Below, piece after piece: positions 33,085-40,787 of a stretch of 55,065 nucleotides of DNA (positions are counted from its first letter, which is position 1; each line of letters opens with the position of its first letter). The stretch lies in IMG/VR virus record IMGVR_UViG_3300021598_001004, positions 1 through 55,065 of that record; one strand, given 5' to 3'. Made by a program: the position numbers and the translations under genes. The notes beneath the pieces are model-generated. The model had not been told where the DNA came from. It made no database searches and saw only the letters and a program-made list of their open reading frames with translations. Source of the DNA: a virus.

Positions 33085-33105
33085 CTACTGTTTACCTCGT
33101 TTCAT
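33085..33105 (-). other. Six-codon micro-ORF with strong ribosome site
   Basis: AAGGAG (33112-33117) precedes an ATG coding MKRGKQ and a stop, just downstream of a sigma70 promoter and upstream of the Lys/Met/Ile tRNAs. A second micro-ORF (MGRSQLLLC, 33174-33203) has an equivalent AAGGAGAAC leader. Either regulatory peptides or remnants. Confidence 0.35.
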
Positions 33106-33126
33106 GTCGTTCTCCTTTGTGAACAT

Positions 33127-33155
33127 AATTTACTTTCATTTAAGATTCTTGTCAA
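33127..33155 (-). promoter_or_regulatory. sigma70-like promoter TTGACA-17-TAAATT inside the tRNA array
   Basis: Minus strand, -35 33150-33155 and -10 33127-33132, spacing 17. Points into the Lys-Met-Ile part of the tRNA array. Confidence 0.68.
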
Positions 33156-33221
33156 TATACAATATTAACACTACTAACATAATAATAACTGCGATCGCCC
33201 CATTTTGAGTTCTCCTTATTG

Positions 33222-33296
33222 TGGCGGTCCCAAGGGGTAACGATCCCCTTCTTCAAGCGTGACAGGCTTGTGTGCGTCCATAAACACTTTGAGACC
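33222..33296 (-). tRNA. tRNA-Asp (anticodon GTC)
   Basis: Acceptor GGTCTCA/TGGGACC, anticodon arm CAAGC-CTGTCAC-GCTTG, encoded CCA. T-arm AGGGG-ATCGTTA-CCCCT with an atypical loop, and D-arm GTGTTTATGGACGCAC. Confidence 0.9.
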
Positions 33297-33300
33297 TTAT

Positions 33301-33390
33301 TGGCGGAAGCGGTGAGATTTGAACTCACGGACCATTTCTGATCGTCTGTTTTCAAGACAGGTGCAATAAACCGGACTCTGCCACACTTCC
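33301..33390 (-). tRNA. tRNA-Ser (anticodon TGA)
   Basis: Class II with long variable arm, acceptor GGAAGTG/CGCTTCC, anticodon arm CCTGT-CTTGAAA-ACAGA, encoded CCA. Its 5' end overlaps the stop codon of the next gene by one base. Confidence 0.95.
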
Positions 33391-33851
33391 TAGATTTTGT
33401 ATTTTGTTAAATCTTCAACACGCCAACGATAGGCGTATCCTTTACCATACTCATTATTGAAGTAGAGTCTTAATGATGGAGGGTGATCCACATCAAGAAT
33501 ATAAACATGAGTTGAATCATATATAGGATCATTGAATCCTATATAAACTTTTGTGTTACATTTACGAGCTATGTTTGTATAGCTGGTGTAAAATTTTTCA
33601 TCAAATCCAAAATAATTAACGCCTCGGATATTATAGACATTTCTTTTTTTAGCATCAATAAAACAGGCTTTGTCTGATTGAACATTGTGTAAAACGTAAT
33701 CAGGAATCTGATCGTCGTCGCTGTCTCTATGAATATCCCTAGTGTCGTGAATAGTCCAATTGGTTTTTGCAAAATGTCTTTGCATCCAATCTTCCATCTT
33801 AGTTTCCCAAGTTTCACCAATTTTAAGGCTTTCTAAAAATCTTTGTCCCAT
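33390..33851 (-). CDS. Possible PD-(D/E)XK nuclease-like phage protein
   Basis: 153 residues. IPDYVLHNVQSDKACFIDAK (about 49-68) fits a PD-(x)n-DxK pattern: PD at about 50, then a hydrophobic strand with D-A-K-K. MEDWMQRHFA lies in the N-terminal helix and supplies an upstream acidic residue. The arrangement suggests a small restriction-like or Holliday-type nuclease fold, but a catalytic role is not certain. Its sigma70 promoter (TTGACA-17-TATTAT) begins at the 3' end of tRNA-Cys. Confidence 0.62.
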   Translation of the reverse strand: MGQRFLESLKIGETWETKMEDWMQRHFAKTNWTIHDTRDIHRDSDDDQIPDYVLHNVQSDKACFIDAKKRNVYNIRGVNYFGFDEKFYTSYTNIARKCNTKVYIGFNDPIYDSTHVYILDVDHPPSLRLYFNNEYGKGYAYRWRVEDLTKYKI

Positions 33852-33856
33852 ACCTT

Positions 33857-33885
33857 ATAATATAGAAAAAAAATATAAATGTCAA
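33857..33885 (-). promoter_or_regulatory. sigma70-like promoter TTGACA-17-TATTAT
   Basis: Minus strand, -35 33880-33885 directly abutting the CCA end of tRNA-Cys, -10 33857-33862. The ATG at 33851 follows 5 bases after the -10 box, so the leader would be minimal. Confidence 0.78.
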
Positions 33886-33963
33886 TGGAGTGAGGAGTCG
33901 GATTTGAACCGACGGTTTTAGAGTTTTGCAGACTCTTGCATTGGGCCTCTCTGCCATCCTCAC
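33886..33963 (-). tRNA. tRNA-Cys (anticodon GCA)
   Basis: Acceptor GTGAGGA/TCCTCAC, anticodon arm AGAGT-CTGCAAA-ACTCT, T-arm GTCGG-TTCAAAT-CCGAC, encoded CCA. Confidence 0.94.
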
Positions 33964-33969
33964 ATTATA

Positions 33970-34044
33970 TGGTACACGGTAGGGGAATCGAACCCCTCTT
34001 ACCTGCGTGAAAGGCGGGTGTCCTAACCGATAGACGAACCGTGC
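33970..34044 (-). tRNA. tRNA-Glu (anticodon TTC)
   Basis: Acceptor GCACGGT/ACCGTGT, anticodon arm CCCGC-CTTTCAC-GCAGG, T-loop TTCGATT, encoded CCA. Confidence 0.94.
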
Positions 34045-34098
34045 ATAAAAAGAACCTTTGTGTAGATCTATGACCTAGAGACAAAGGCCGTGTTTCAA

Positions 34099-34173
34099 TG
34101 GCATACCCCGAGGGATTCGAACCCCCACCAGCGGTTTTGGAGACCGTCATGCTGCCGTTAACACCAGGGATAC
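34099..34173 (-). tRNA. tRNA-Trp (anticodon CCA)
   Basis: Anticodon arm ACGGT-CTCCAAA-ACCGC, T-loop TTCGAAT, acceptor GTATCCC/GGGGTAT, encoded CCA. Confidence 0.92.
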
Positions 34174-34177
34174 ACAG

Positions 34178-34265
34178 TGGTGGATGGAGTAGGATTCGAA
34201 CCTACAGCGTTTCTTATGTGGCGGATTTACAGTCCGTTGCCTTCAACCATTCGGCACACCCATCC
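34178..34265 (-). tRNA. tRNA-Tyr (anticodon GTA)
   Basis: Class II with long variable arm, anticodon arm ACGGA-CTGTAAA-TCCGC, T-arm GTAGG-TTCGAATCCTAC, encoded CCA. Confidence 0.94.
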
Positions 34266-34275
34266 ATAACAAATA

Positions 34276-34398
34276 ACACTCTCCTAATTGTAACCATTCA
34301 TTCCTTTTTTTGAAATGATTAGGAGAGTGTGTAGTTAAGTATTCTCCGCTATGCTTTTAGACGCCGTCGTAGGGCGAATGGTGAATACTTAACTACAC
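34276..34398. repeat. Two adjoining long hairpins
   Basis: A perfect 13-base inverted repeat (34276-34288 with 34318-34330) runs straight into a perfect 16-base inverted repeat (34329-34344 with 34383-34398). They enclose 29 and 38 bases. The intervals hold no gene. Could be RNA processing sites upstream of the tRNA array or a structured RNA; 34399-34515 next to it has no gene either. Confidence 0.7.
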
Positions 34399-34515
34399 TT
34401 GGTTTTTACACATCTGCGTTATCGCCACAGACTTCTCATCCCCAAGGCCGCCCTCATTAGTAGCAAGATGTTTATAGTGCCCTGCAGGGTCGCGTTCCCT
34501 ATTACACTTCGCGTT

Positions 34516-34674
34516 CTACGAAAGGTTTTCCCTACGTTCCCGCACTTTGTCCAGCGAGTAAAGTGCTTTGTTTCTTTCAACTTTAGACTCAATTAGTTTT
34601 TTAAACTGGTCTTCAGTTAAAACAAAACCTTCACTGTGCTCTACTTTATAACTGTCTTCAATATCAAATTTCAT
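34516..34674 (-). CDS. Small acidic/basic phage protein, 52 aa
   Basis: 52 residues (MKFDIEDSYKVEHSEGFVLT, then helical KLIESKVERNKALYSLDKVR). AAGGAT ribosome site. Follows a terminator hairpin at 34693-34720. No family recognised. Confidence 0.6.
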   Translation of the reverse strand: MKFDIEDSYKVEHSEGFVLTEDQFKKLIESKVERNKALYSLDKVRERRENLS

Positions 34675-34692
34675 TTTATCCTTGCTACAAAC

Positions 34693-34720
34693 AAAAACCC
34701 CAGGGTTTTTAATCCTGGGG
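34693..34720 (-). terminator. Rho-independent terminator
   Basis: Minus-strand CCCCAGG/CCTGGGG stem, 9-base loop, then a run of T's. It would end or attenuate transcripts from the strong promoter at 34935-34963 before the tRNA array. Confidence 0.85.
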
Positions 34721-34749
34721 TCCTTTTGAAGTTTGAGTTTACTTTTTCG

Positions 34750-34890
34750 TTAACTCGTGATCTTCACGGACCCCTTACCTGGCACACGATCATTAGATAG
34801 GCTAATTGTCTCGCATGACCAATAGGTGGGCATAAAGCCTGCCTGTTTGGCTATCGATCTAAATTGTCCATGTAATGACGTTAATTTCAT
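34750..34890 (-). CDS. Small phage protein, 46 aa
   Basis: 46 residues (MKLTSLHGQFRSIAKQAGFM, then PTYWSCETISLSNDR). Lies between a perfect sigma70 promoter and a terminator, which supports it as an expressed early gene. The ribosome site (AAGGAT) is rather distant, 13 bases or so. Function unknown. Confidence 0.55.
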   Translation of the reverse strand: MKLTSLHGQFRSIAKQAGFMPTYWSCETISLSNDRVPGKGSVKITS

Positions 34891-34934
34891 TTGCTTCTAT
34901 ATCCTTTTTAGGCTGCACCATGCAGCGTTTAATA

Positions 34935-34963
34935 ATTATATGGTATGTTTATTTAGCTGTCAA
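34935..34963 (-). promoter_or_regulatory. Perfect sigma70 consensus promoter (TTGACA-17-TATAAT)
   Basis: Minus strand, -35 34958-34963, -10 34935-34940, spacing exactly 17. Reads toward the small genes and the tRNA array. Confidence 0.9.
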
Positions 34964-35048
34964 CAAAAATTTTGCACTCAAATGTGGCAATTTCGCCAAA
35001 TTCTAAAATCTCACTAGCAAAAAAATAACTCACTAAATATTCTAACTT

Positions 35049-35056
35049 TATTTATA
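35049..35056 (-). promoter_or_regulatory. T4-type late promoter TATAAATA, leftward
   Basis: Exact TATAAATA on the minus strand directly in front of the plus-strand radical-SAM gene, pointing away from it toward the small genes and tRNAs. It would let late transcription enter the tRNA array. Confidence 0.55.
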
Positions 35057-35057
35057 T

Positions 35058-36044
35058 ATGTCAGAATTTCAAAAAATACCTTTTGAGCAAGTTGTAAGAT
35101 TTGGTCAACGTACAATGTTAGACACTAATCTGTTTTCTGTGAGTTGGATCCTAGGAAGATTTTGTAACTACAGTTGTTCCTATTGTTGGCCCTATGCACA
35201 CAGTGACAAACCCGATCACCAAACCATTGAAGTTTACAAGAATACAATCGATCAAATAAAAAGTCAAGCCCGTAATAATGGATTTAATCGTTTTCATTGG
35301 AGTTTCAGTGGCGGAGAACCCACAGCCTACAAAGATCTGTTGCAATTAATACAACATCTTGACGATGGTCCAACTACACCGTACCAAAGTGTACACATGA
35401 CTACCAATCTCAGCCCGAGCATCAATTGGTGGAAAAGTTGGGCCAATGCTGTTAGTATGTTGCAGAGAAAGAGTGTTACAGCCAGTTACCATGTAGAACA
35501 TGCTAAAGAATCAGATTTCGTTAACAAATGCTTAAAATTAATGAACGAATATGTTTATGTTACTGTCAATCAAGTAATGGTACCTGAAAAGTTTTACGAA
35601 TTATATGAACGCTGCGAGAGGTTTCATAAGAAAGGCATTAATGTAACTTTAAAACCTCAGAGCGATCCTACTGCTAGTTTTGTAGTAAGTGGTTACACTG
35701 AGGAAATGATCAATCTAATGCAAACAGGATTTCCACAAACAGTAGAGGGAGAACAACTATATCAGATTGCTCTGTACGATCAAGAAGGCAGAGAATATCT
35801 GTTTGATCAAGCAGAAAGATTTAATGCATTTGGGTTTAACAAATTTAAAGATTGGAAATGTAATTCAGGATACCAAAGTGTCATTATACGAGGTAATGAA
35901 GTAAAAAGAGGATACAGTTGCAGAGATTTAAGATTGGGAACTTTAGAACAGGGATTTAGTTTATTTGGAAATCCTGTTTCGTGCATAACAGAAACTTGTG
36001 TAAGTTCTGCAGACAGCAAAATACCAAAAGAAAAAAATGTTTAA
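35058..36044 (+). CDS. Radical SAM protein 1
   Basis: 328 residues. The CxxxCxxC cluster motif is C36-C40-C43 (RFCNYSCSYCW), followed by FSGGEPTAY (about 105), the SAM-binding GGE motif. The C-terminal quarter has WKCNSGYQSV, GYSCRDL and ITETCVSSAD, suggesting an auxiliary Fe-S cluster. Radical-SAM enzymes use a [4Fe-4S] cluster to make 5'-deoxyadenosyl radicals for C-H chemistry. It is the closest neighbour in architecture to radical SAM 4 (39870-40787). No ribosome site is obvious before the ATG. Substrate unknown. Confidence 0.85.
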   Translation: MSEFQKIPFEQVVRFGQRTMLDTNLFSVSWILGRFCNYSCSYCWPYAHSDKPDHQTIEVYKNTIDQIKSQARNNGFNRFHWSFSGGEPTAYKDLLQLIQHLDDGPTTPYQSVHMTTNLSPSINWWKSWANAVSMLQRKSVTASYHVEHAKESDFVNKCLKLMNEYVYVTVNQVMVPEKFYELYERCERFHKKGINVTLKPQSDPTASFVVSGYTEEMINLMQTGFPQTVEGEQLYQIALYDQEGREYLFDQAERFNAFGFNKFKDWKCNSGYQSVIIRGNEVKRGYSCRDLRLGTLEQGFSLFGNPVSCITETCVSSADSKIPKEKNV

Positions 36045-37092
36045 TTTTTCAAATTTAAAACAAATTCATCTTGAAATTACAAACAATTGTCAAGCTAGTT
36101 GCCCTATGTGTAATAGAAATATAAATGGAGGAATAGACAATCCATTGATCAAAATAAAAAATTGGACTATTGATGATTTTAAAAAAGTAATAACTTTAGA
36201 AGTATTGCAACAACTTAGTAGTTATTATTTTTGTGGCAACTTTGGAGATCCAATTCTTAATAACGATCTAATAAAAATGTGTGAATATAGCAATAATCAT
36301 TCGCCAAATACCGGAATTGTAATCCACACTAACGGTAGTGCTAGATCTGTTGATTGGTGGAAAACTTTAGCGAATGTCCTACCAAAAAATCATAGAGTAG
36401 TGTTTGCATTAGATGGTCTATTCGATACTCATCAATTATACAGAATAGGAACCAAGTTTGAAACTGTTTTAGAAAATGCCAAAACATTTATTGAAGCCGG
36501 GGGTATTGCCGAATGGGTTTTTATAAAATTTAAACACAATGAACATCAAGTTGACGAAGCAAGATTACTATCTCAACAATTAGGTTTTAAATATTTTACT
36601 CTTAAAAATTCTAGTAGATTCATATTAGAACCTAAAATAAATGTAATGAATAAACAAAAGAAAATAACCCATTTTATAGAACCAGCATCAGATGTACCTT
36701 TAAAATTTATAGATAAAAAGATAATTGATAATTATCAACAAATAGTTGACAAATCTATCATTAGTTGCAAGTCTAAAAATGATAAAGAAGTTTACATTGA
36801 TGCATATGGAGATCTTTTTCCATGTTGTTGGTTAGCTAGCGTTCCGTACAGTTATATTAATCCAGATGAGGCGTTAGCAGTAAGGCAAAAGATGAGAGAG
36901 CAACACGATGAATTGGTAAAGAAATTAGGATCTGTTAATACTTTTGAAAGATCAATCAAAGAGATCATAGAAAGCCATGCGTATCAAACTGTATGGGATG
37001 ATTTTTGGTCTATCAATAAACTAGTGACTTGTGCTAGAACCTGTGGCACAAATACTGATTTTATAAAACCAAGAGACCAAATTGTTCAATAA
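36037..37092 (+). CDS. Radical SAM protein 2 (SPASM-like C-terminus)
   Basis: 351 residues. C18-C22-C25 (NCQASCPMCNR) is the radical-SAM motif; YYFCGNFGDPIL replaces the usual GGE and is shared by the 54020 paralogue. The C-terminus has Cys in SCKSKND, IDAYGDLFPCCW and CARTCGT, as in SPASM/twitch auxiliary-cluster domains. Such enzymes modify peptides or sugars. Starts 8 bases inside radical SAM 1, so translation is coupled. Confidence 0.87.
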   Translation: MFNFSNLKQIHLEITNNCQASCPMCNRNINGGIDNPLIKIKNWTIDDFKKVITLEVLQQLSSYYFCGNFGDPILNNDLIKMCEYSNNHSPNTGIVIHTNGSARSVDWWKTLANVLPKNHRVVFALDGLFDTHQLYRIGTKFETVLENAKTFIEAGGIAEWVFIKFKHNEHQVDEARLLSQQLGFKYFTLKNSSRFILEPKINVMNKQKKITHFIEPASDVPLKFIDKKIIDNYQQIVDKSIISCKSKNDKEVYIDAYGDLFPCCWLASVPYSYINPDEALAVRQKMREQHDELVKKLGSVNTFERSIKEIIESHAYQTVWDDFWSINKLVTCARTCGTNTDFIKPRDQIVQ

Positions 37093-38380
37093 AACATTTT
37101 GTCCATTACCATGGATCCATTTAGCTACTAGACCTAACGGCGATGTCCGTTTATGTTGCACTGCTAACGCATCTGGTGCGGGTACCGCAGACAAAGAATC
37201 AGGCCTTGTTAAAGATAATGGCGTAAACATGAACTTACAATCACACTCAATTGAGCAAGTGTGGAACAGCAGTTTTATGAAGCAGACACGGCTACAAATG
37301 CTTAATGGAGAACAACCATACAGTTGTACCAAATGTTATCAAGAAGAACTCAACGGTATTGTTAGTAAACGCCAATGGGAAACTGTTGTGTGGAAAGAAC
37401 GATTAAACCTTGATGCCGTTGTGTCTAGAACAACCCCCGACGGAACTTTGCCTGTAGACATTCCTTACTTTGATTTACGCCTGGGGAATATGTGCCAGTT
37501 AAAGTGTATTATGTGTAGTCCACACGATTCAAGTAGTTGGATTAAAGAATGGAAAGCACAGTATCCAAAATACAAAACAATAGAACTTAAACAAGATCAA
37601 GGATGGAACATTGACTTTGACTACACTTGGTATCAAAAAGGTGAATTCTTATCAAGTTTAAGAACGCAATCACACAATATCAAAGAGTTGTACTTTGCAG
37701 GTGGTGAACCGTTGCTTATACCAGAACACTATAAAATATTAGAGTTTATGGTTGAAACAGGTAATGCTAAGAACTGTGTACTACGTTATAACAGCAACGG
37801 CATGGAACTGCCGGAGAAGTTATTTGAGTTGTGGAATTATTTTAAGCAGGTTAAATTTAACTTTAGTGTAGATGCTTTTGGCCAACGTAACGATTATATT
37901 CGTTATCCTAGTAAATGGAATAATGTTGTTACTAACTTAGAAAGATTAGACGACACACCCGATAACATTATTATTAATATTGCTTGTGCTGTACAGTTGC
38001 TTAACGTATCAAGCATACCAGAATTAGCCAATTGGAAGATTAGCAAGAACTTTAAAAAGATTAATTTGCCACCGCATGGCGCTGGCATTATTGGAACACA
38101 CTTAGTCTACTTGCCCGATTACTTAAATGTACGTGTTCTACCAAAAGAAATTAAAGATCAAGTAGCAAAACGCATTGAATATTTTTGTGCTAAACATATG
38201 GGCTACAAAGACTTTGCTACAGACCCATATGGTGCTCAACGTTGGATGGGATTAATCAAATACATGAATTCAGCAGACTGGACTGATAAAATTCCTACAC
38301 TACTAGATTATTTAGAAACCACAGATACACAGCGTGGAACTAATTATCGAGATGTATTTCCAGAGTTGAGCGTTTTGTAA
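37082..38380 (+). CDS. Twitch-domain radical SAM protein 3
   Basis: 432 residues from a TTG start. An N-terminal Cys-rich module (CPLPWIHLATRPNGDVRLCC, then CTKC at 82-85) precedes the radical-SAM motif C138-C142-C145 (MCQLKCIMC) and YFAGGEPLLI (about 208). This order, with a SPASM/twitch-like cluster domain at the N-terminus, matches radical SAM 5 (40780-42042). Substrate unknown. Overlaps radical SAM 2 by 11 bases and the convergent gene by 37 bases. Confidence 0.85.
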   Translation: MFNKTFCPLPWIHLATRPNGDVRLCCTANASGAGTADKESGLVKDNGVNMNLQSHSIEQVWNSSFMKQTRLQMLNGEQPYSCTKCYQEELNGIVSKRQWETVVWKERLNLDAVVSRTTPDGTLPVDIPYFDLRLGNMCQLKCIMCSPHDSSSWIKEWKAQYPKYKTIELKQDQGWNIDFDYTWYQKGEFLSSLRTQSHNIKELYFAGGEPLLIPEHYKILEFMVETGNAKNCVLRYNSNGMELPEKLFELWNYFKQVKFNFSVDAFGQRNDYIRYPSKWNNVVTNLERLDDTPDNIIINIACAVQLLNVSSIPELANWKISKNFKKINLPPHGAGIIGTHLVYLPDYLNVRVLPKEIKDQVAKRIEYFCAKHMGYKDFATDPYGAQRWMGLIKYMNSADWTDKIPTLLDYLETTDTQRGTNYRDVFPELSVL

Positions 38381-39207
38381 TAACGGCTGTTTCTAAAACG
38401 TTCAAACCAAGATGGTTTAAATCTTACAACAGGTGTTTTAAATCCTAGTTGGTTAAGCCAAACATTAATAGCCGCAAGTTGTTCGTCAGTTGCGGCATAG
38501 CGTACATATCTGTGGAACCCCATAACTTTAACGTAATCTGTATTATAGGTATCTTGTAAAACAGTTTCGTTAACTGTTTCTCCCCTCCAGAATATTCTAG
38601 CAAATTTACGAGGAACAAATGACTCGTCAACTAGATGATTAGCAAGATATGAATACAATACTAGTTCACCACACTTACCTTTTAAATACCAGCTACAAAA
38701 CTTTTCAATATCACCTAAACTTTTAACTAGTTCAGTACGCCATACAAACGGACATTCTGACGCAAACTGTTTTTCTCTTACAGGGTCTACATTAAAGTAT
38801 TCAGCAAATCGTTTAATAACTGGTTCCCAGTTAGAATCATAAGCGATCCAACCGCAACCTAGTACACCTGCCCAGTCAGTCGTACTGCAAGGTTTAACAA
38901 AAAAGTCTTTAGGGTCTAAACATAAAAACTCTTCGTCTTTTATATAGTTGACCATTTTAAGTTTATAAACTTGGTGGCGCTCAAATCCATCAGGGACATG
39001 CAAGTATTCGTACCATTTAGGAAATAATAAAACAAGTTTATGTTTTGTGTAGTATGGCTCTAACATGTCCTTCCAGCGTTGCTTATCTGGAAAACGTTCG
39101 TTAATAGTAACCCAATGTGTACATGGCTGTAGAAACTTACTGATGCTTTCGGCCTGTAGTCGCATTACATCAAAATCTTGCTCACACGCAATAGTTACTA
39201 AATCCAT
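38344..39207 (-). CDS. Glycosyltransferase-like protein (DUF6492-type pattern)
   Basis: 287 residues from ATG 39207, 1 base after the PIG-L stop; the longer frame upstream lies inside the PIG-L gene. MDLVTIACEQDFDVMRLQAE at the N-terminus, and FLCLDPKDFFVKP (about 95) as a possible metal/sugar-nucleotide site, resemble phage and bacterial GT-like proteins. The C-terminus is basic. The enzymatic role is an inference. Forms one minus-strand operon with PIG-L and two radical-SAM genes. Confidence 0.55.
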   Translation of the reverse strand: MDLVTIACEQDFDVMRLQAESISKFLQPCTHWVTINERFPDKQRWKDMLEPYYTKHKLVLLFPKWYEYLHVPDGFERHQVYKLKMVNYIKDEEFLCLDPKDFFVKPCSTTDWAGVLGCGWIAYDSNWEPVIKRFAEYFNVDPVREKQFASECPFVWRTELVKSLGDIEKFCSWYLKGKCGELVLYSYLANHLVDESFVPRKFARIFWRGETVNETVLQDTYNTDYVKVMGFHRYVRYAATDEQLAAINVWLNQLGFKTPVVRFKPSWFERFRNSRYYKTLNSGNTSR

Positions 39208-39208
39208 C

Positions 39209-39895
39209 TTATATCCTATGGTAGTATTGGTAAAATGCTTCTGCGTATTCACAACGTGCTTCGATACCCCGGTATTTTGCCCAATCAAGCATGCCTTTAC
39301 TAGACAAGTAGTTGTCTTGTGGACGCACTTGCGATTTAAAAATTTTAGCAAATGAATCAATTTTTTCTTGTACTACTTGCTCAGTTAATTCTACATATAC
39401 ATTCGGAGTGTCATAATCTGTTTTATATAACTTATGCACATACGTTGGGTTTTCCAGTATGTACATAGTCTTAGGACAGTAGTTAAACGTTGGACGAGTT
39501 GCCGCTATCACTGCTTCATAGACAGTAGTGTGATCAATGTGAAAACTAGGACCCATGGTCATAATGATATCTGGCGTAATTTCCATAATGGCATTTTCTA
39601 CTAATTTGACTAGTTTAGAACGAGGAAACAAATCTAACTTGGAATCAAAGTCTAATGGCAATTGAAACTCGCCAGTTGTGGGACGTACCCATGTACCATT
39701 AGCCCATTTAACAAATTGTTGATACTCTGCTAGACGTTCTTCTCTAGTTACAGTTTTGTGATGTAGTTCTATATCCGAAGCCGCAACTAAACAAAAGTAA
39801 AAATCATACTGATCTCGATTCTTTAAAAAGAATCCACCGGCACCTATATAACTGTCATCACTATGCGGCTCAATTATTAGAACTTTTTGTTTCAT
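39209..39895 (-). CDS. PIG-L/LmbE-family deacetylase
   Basis: 228 residues. The metal-site signature is complete: EPHSDDSYIG (about 9-18; usual form PHPDD), REERLAEY with Arg/Glu, and HIDHTTVY (about 119). Family members remove N-acetyl groups from GlcNAc-containing substrates or other amides, as in mycothiol and aminoglycoside synthesis. Overlaps the radical SAM 4 gene by 26 bases. Substrate unknown, but an amino-sugar would fit the glycosyltransferase next door. Confidence 0.86.
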   Translation of the reverse strand: MKQKVLIIEPHSDDSYIGAGGFFLKNRDQYDFYFCLVAASDIELHHKTVTREERLAEYQQFVKWANGTWVRPTTGEFQLPLDFDSKLDLFPRSKLVKLVENAIMEITPDIIMTMGPSFHIDHTTVYEAVIAATRPTFNYCPKTMYILENPTYVHKLYKTDYDTPNVYVELTEQVVQEKIDSFAKIFKSQVRPQDNYLSSKGMLDWAKYRGIEARCEYAEAFYQYYHRI

Positions 39896-40787
39896 TTTTA
39901 TTCTCTTTAGTTAGCGGAATGTCTGCGGCACATGTACACCAGTCTCTAGTGCAATCAACAGGTTGATTGGGTACAGTAAAGGTGTCTTGATAGATATTAC
40001 CTAAACTTCCACCAACACGGCAGGTAGCACGATGTACTTCTCCATCCCAATTGATCATGAGACTTTCGAGACCTGCATTACATTGCCATCCTTTGAATTG
40101 ATTTAGATGTTGTTTGATTACATCGTTGGCATGAATGATCTGTTCATCGTCTATGCGGCAATTGGGTTTAGCTGTGGCATTCTTGTTTAATATCCACTCA
40201 AGATCTTGACCTTCGTATCTAAGATCATCAAACACATTGTGATCTCCTTCTGTCCAACGGATACGCCGTACAGCATATCTAATACCTAGTTCATCAAACT
40301 TTTTAACCACTGTACGAACACCGTGCATGTGTTTATAGTGTGCCATTACATTAACATGAAAGTCACGCTCAGTACTGTCATAAAATTTCATTATATTATC
40401 AAATATTCTCATCCATTCCTGTTCAAAGTGCAGACTGAACACGATGTGATTATAAAACATTTCATGATTTAAATACCATTGATATCCTCTAGTTCCATTG
40501 GTAGTTAAGTTTACCCAAAAAATATCTTTGCGTTTGAAATATTCTAATAAGTCTTCTATATCTGGATGCACACAGGGTTCCCCTCCCGTGAGGCTAATAC
40601 GCAAAGGTTTACCTATTTCGCAGAGTCTATCTACGGCTCGTTCTAATAAATTTATATCCGTATGCGGACTAAAGTTATCATGTATCTCTGCAGGGCAATA
40701 TGAGCAATCGTAGTTACAGCGTTTACCAAGATTCCACTCGATCTTGATTTGATCTTGATGTGGCCATACTGAGGTTATTTTATACAT
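39870..40787 (-). CDS. Radical SAM protein 4
   Basis: 305 residues. C24-C28-C31 (RCNYDCSYCPA) and SLTGGEPCVH (about 65) define the core. The C-terminus has WQCNAGLESL, RATCRVGGSLG and DCTRDWCTCAADIPLTK, a Cys-rich set close to that of radical SAM 1. The two are probably paralogues acting in parallel branches. Overlaps radical SAM 5 by 8 bases. Confidence 0.86.
   Translation of the reverse strand: MYKITSVWPHQDQIKIEWNLGKRCNYDCSYCPAEIHDNFSPHTDINLLERAVDRLCEIGKPLRISLTGGEPCVHPDIEDLLEYFKRKDIFWVNLTTNGTRGYQWYLNHEMFYNHIVFSLHFEQEWMRIFDNIMKFYDSTERDFHVNVMAHYKHMHGVRTVVKKFDELGIRYAVRRIRWTEGDHNVFDDLRYEGQDLEWILNKNATAKPNCRIDDEQIIHANDVIKQHLNQFKGWQCNAGLESLMINWDGEVHRATCRVGGSLGNIYQDTFTVPNQPVDCTRDWCTCAADIPLTKENKNETKSSNN

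Noticed and set aside
39208-39360. Upstream extension of the GT-like protein
   Set aside because: It lies inside the PIG-L coding region; the ATG at 39207 follows the PIG-L stop directly.
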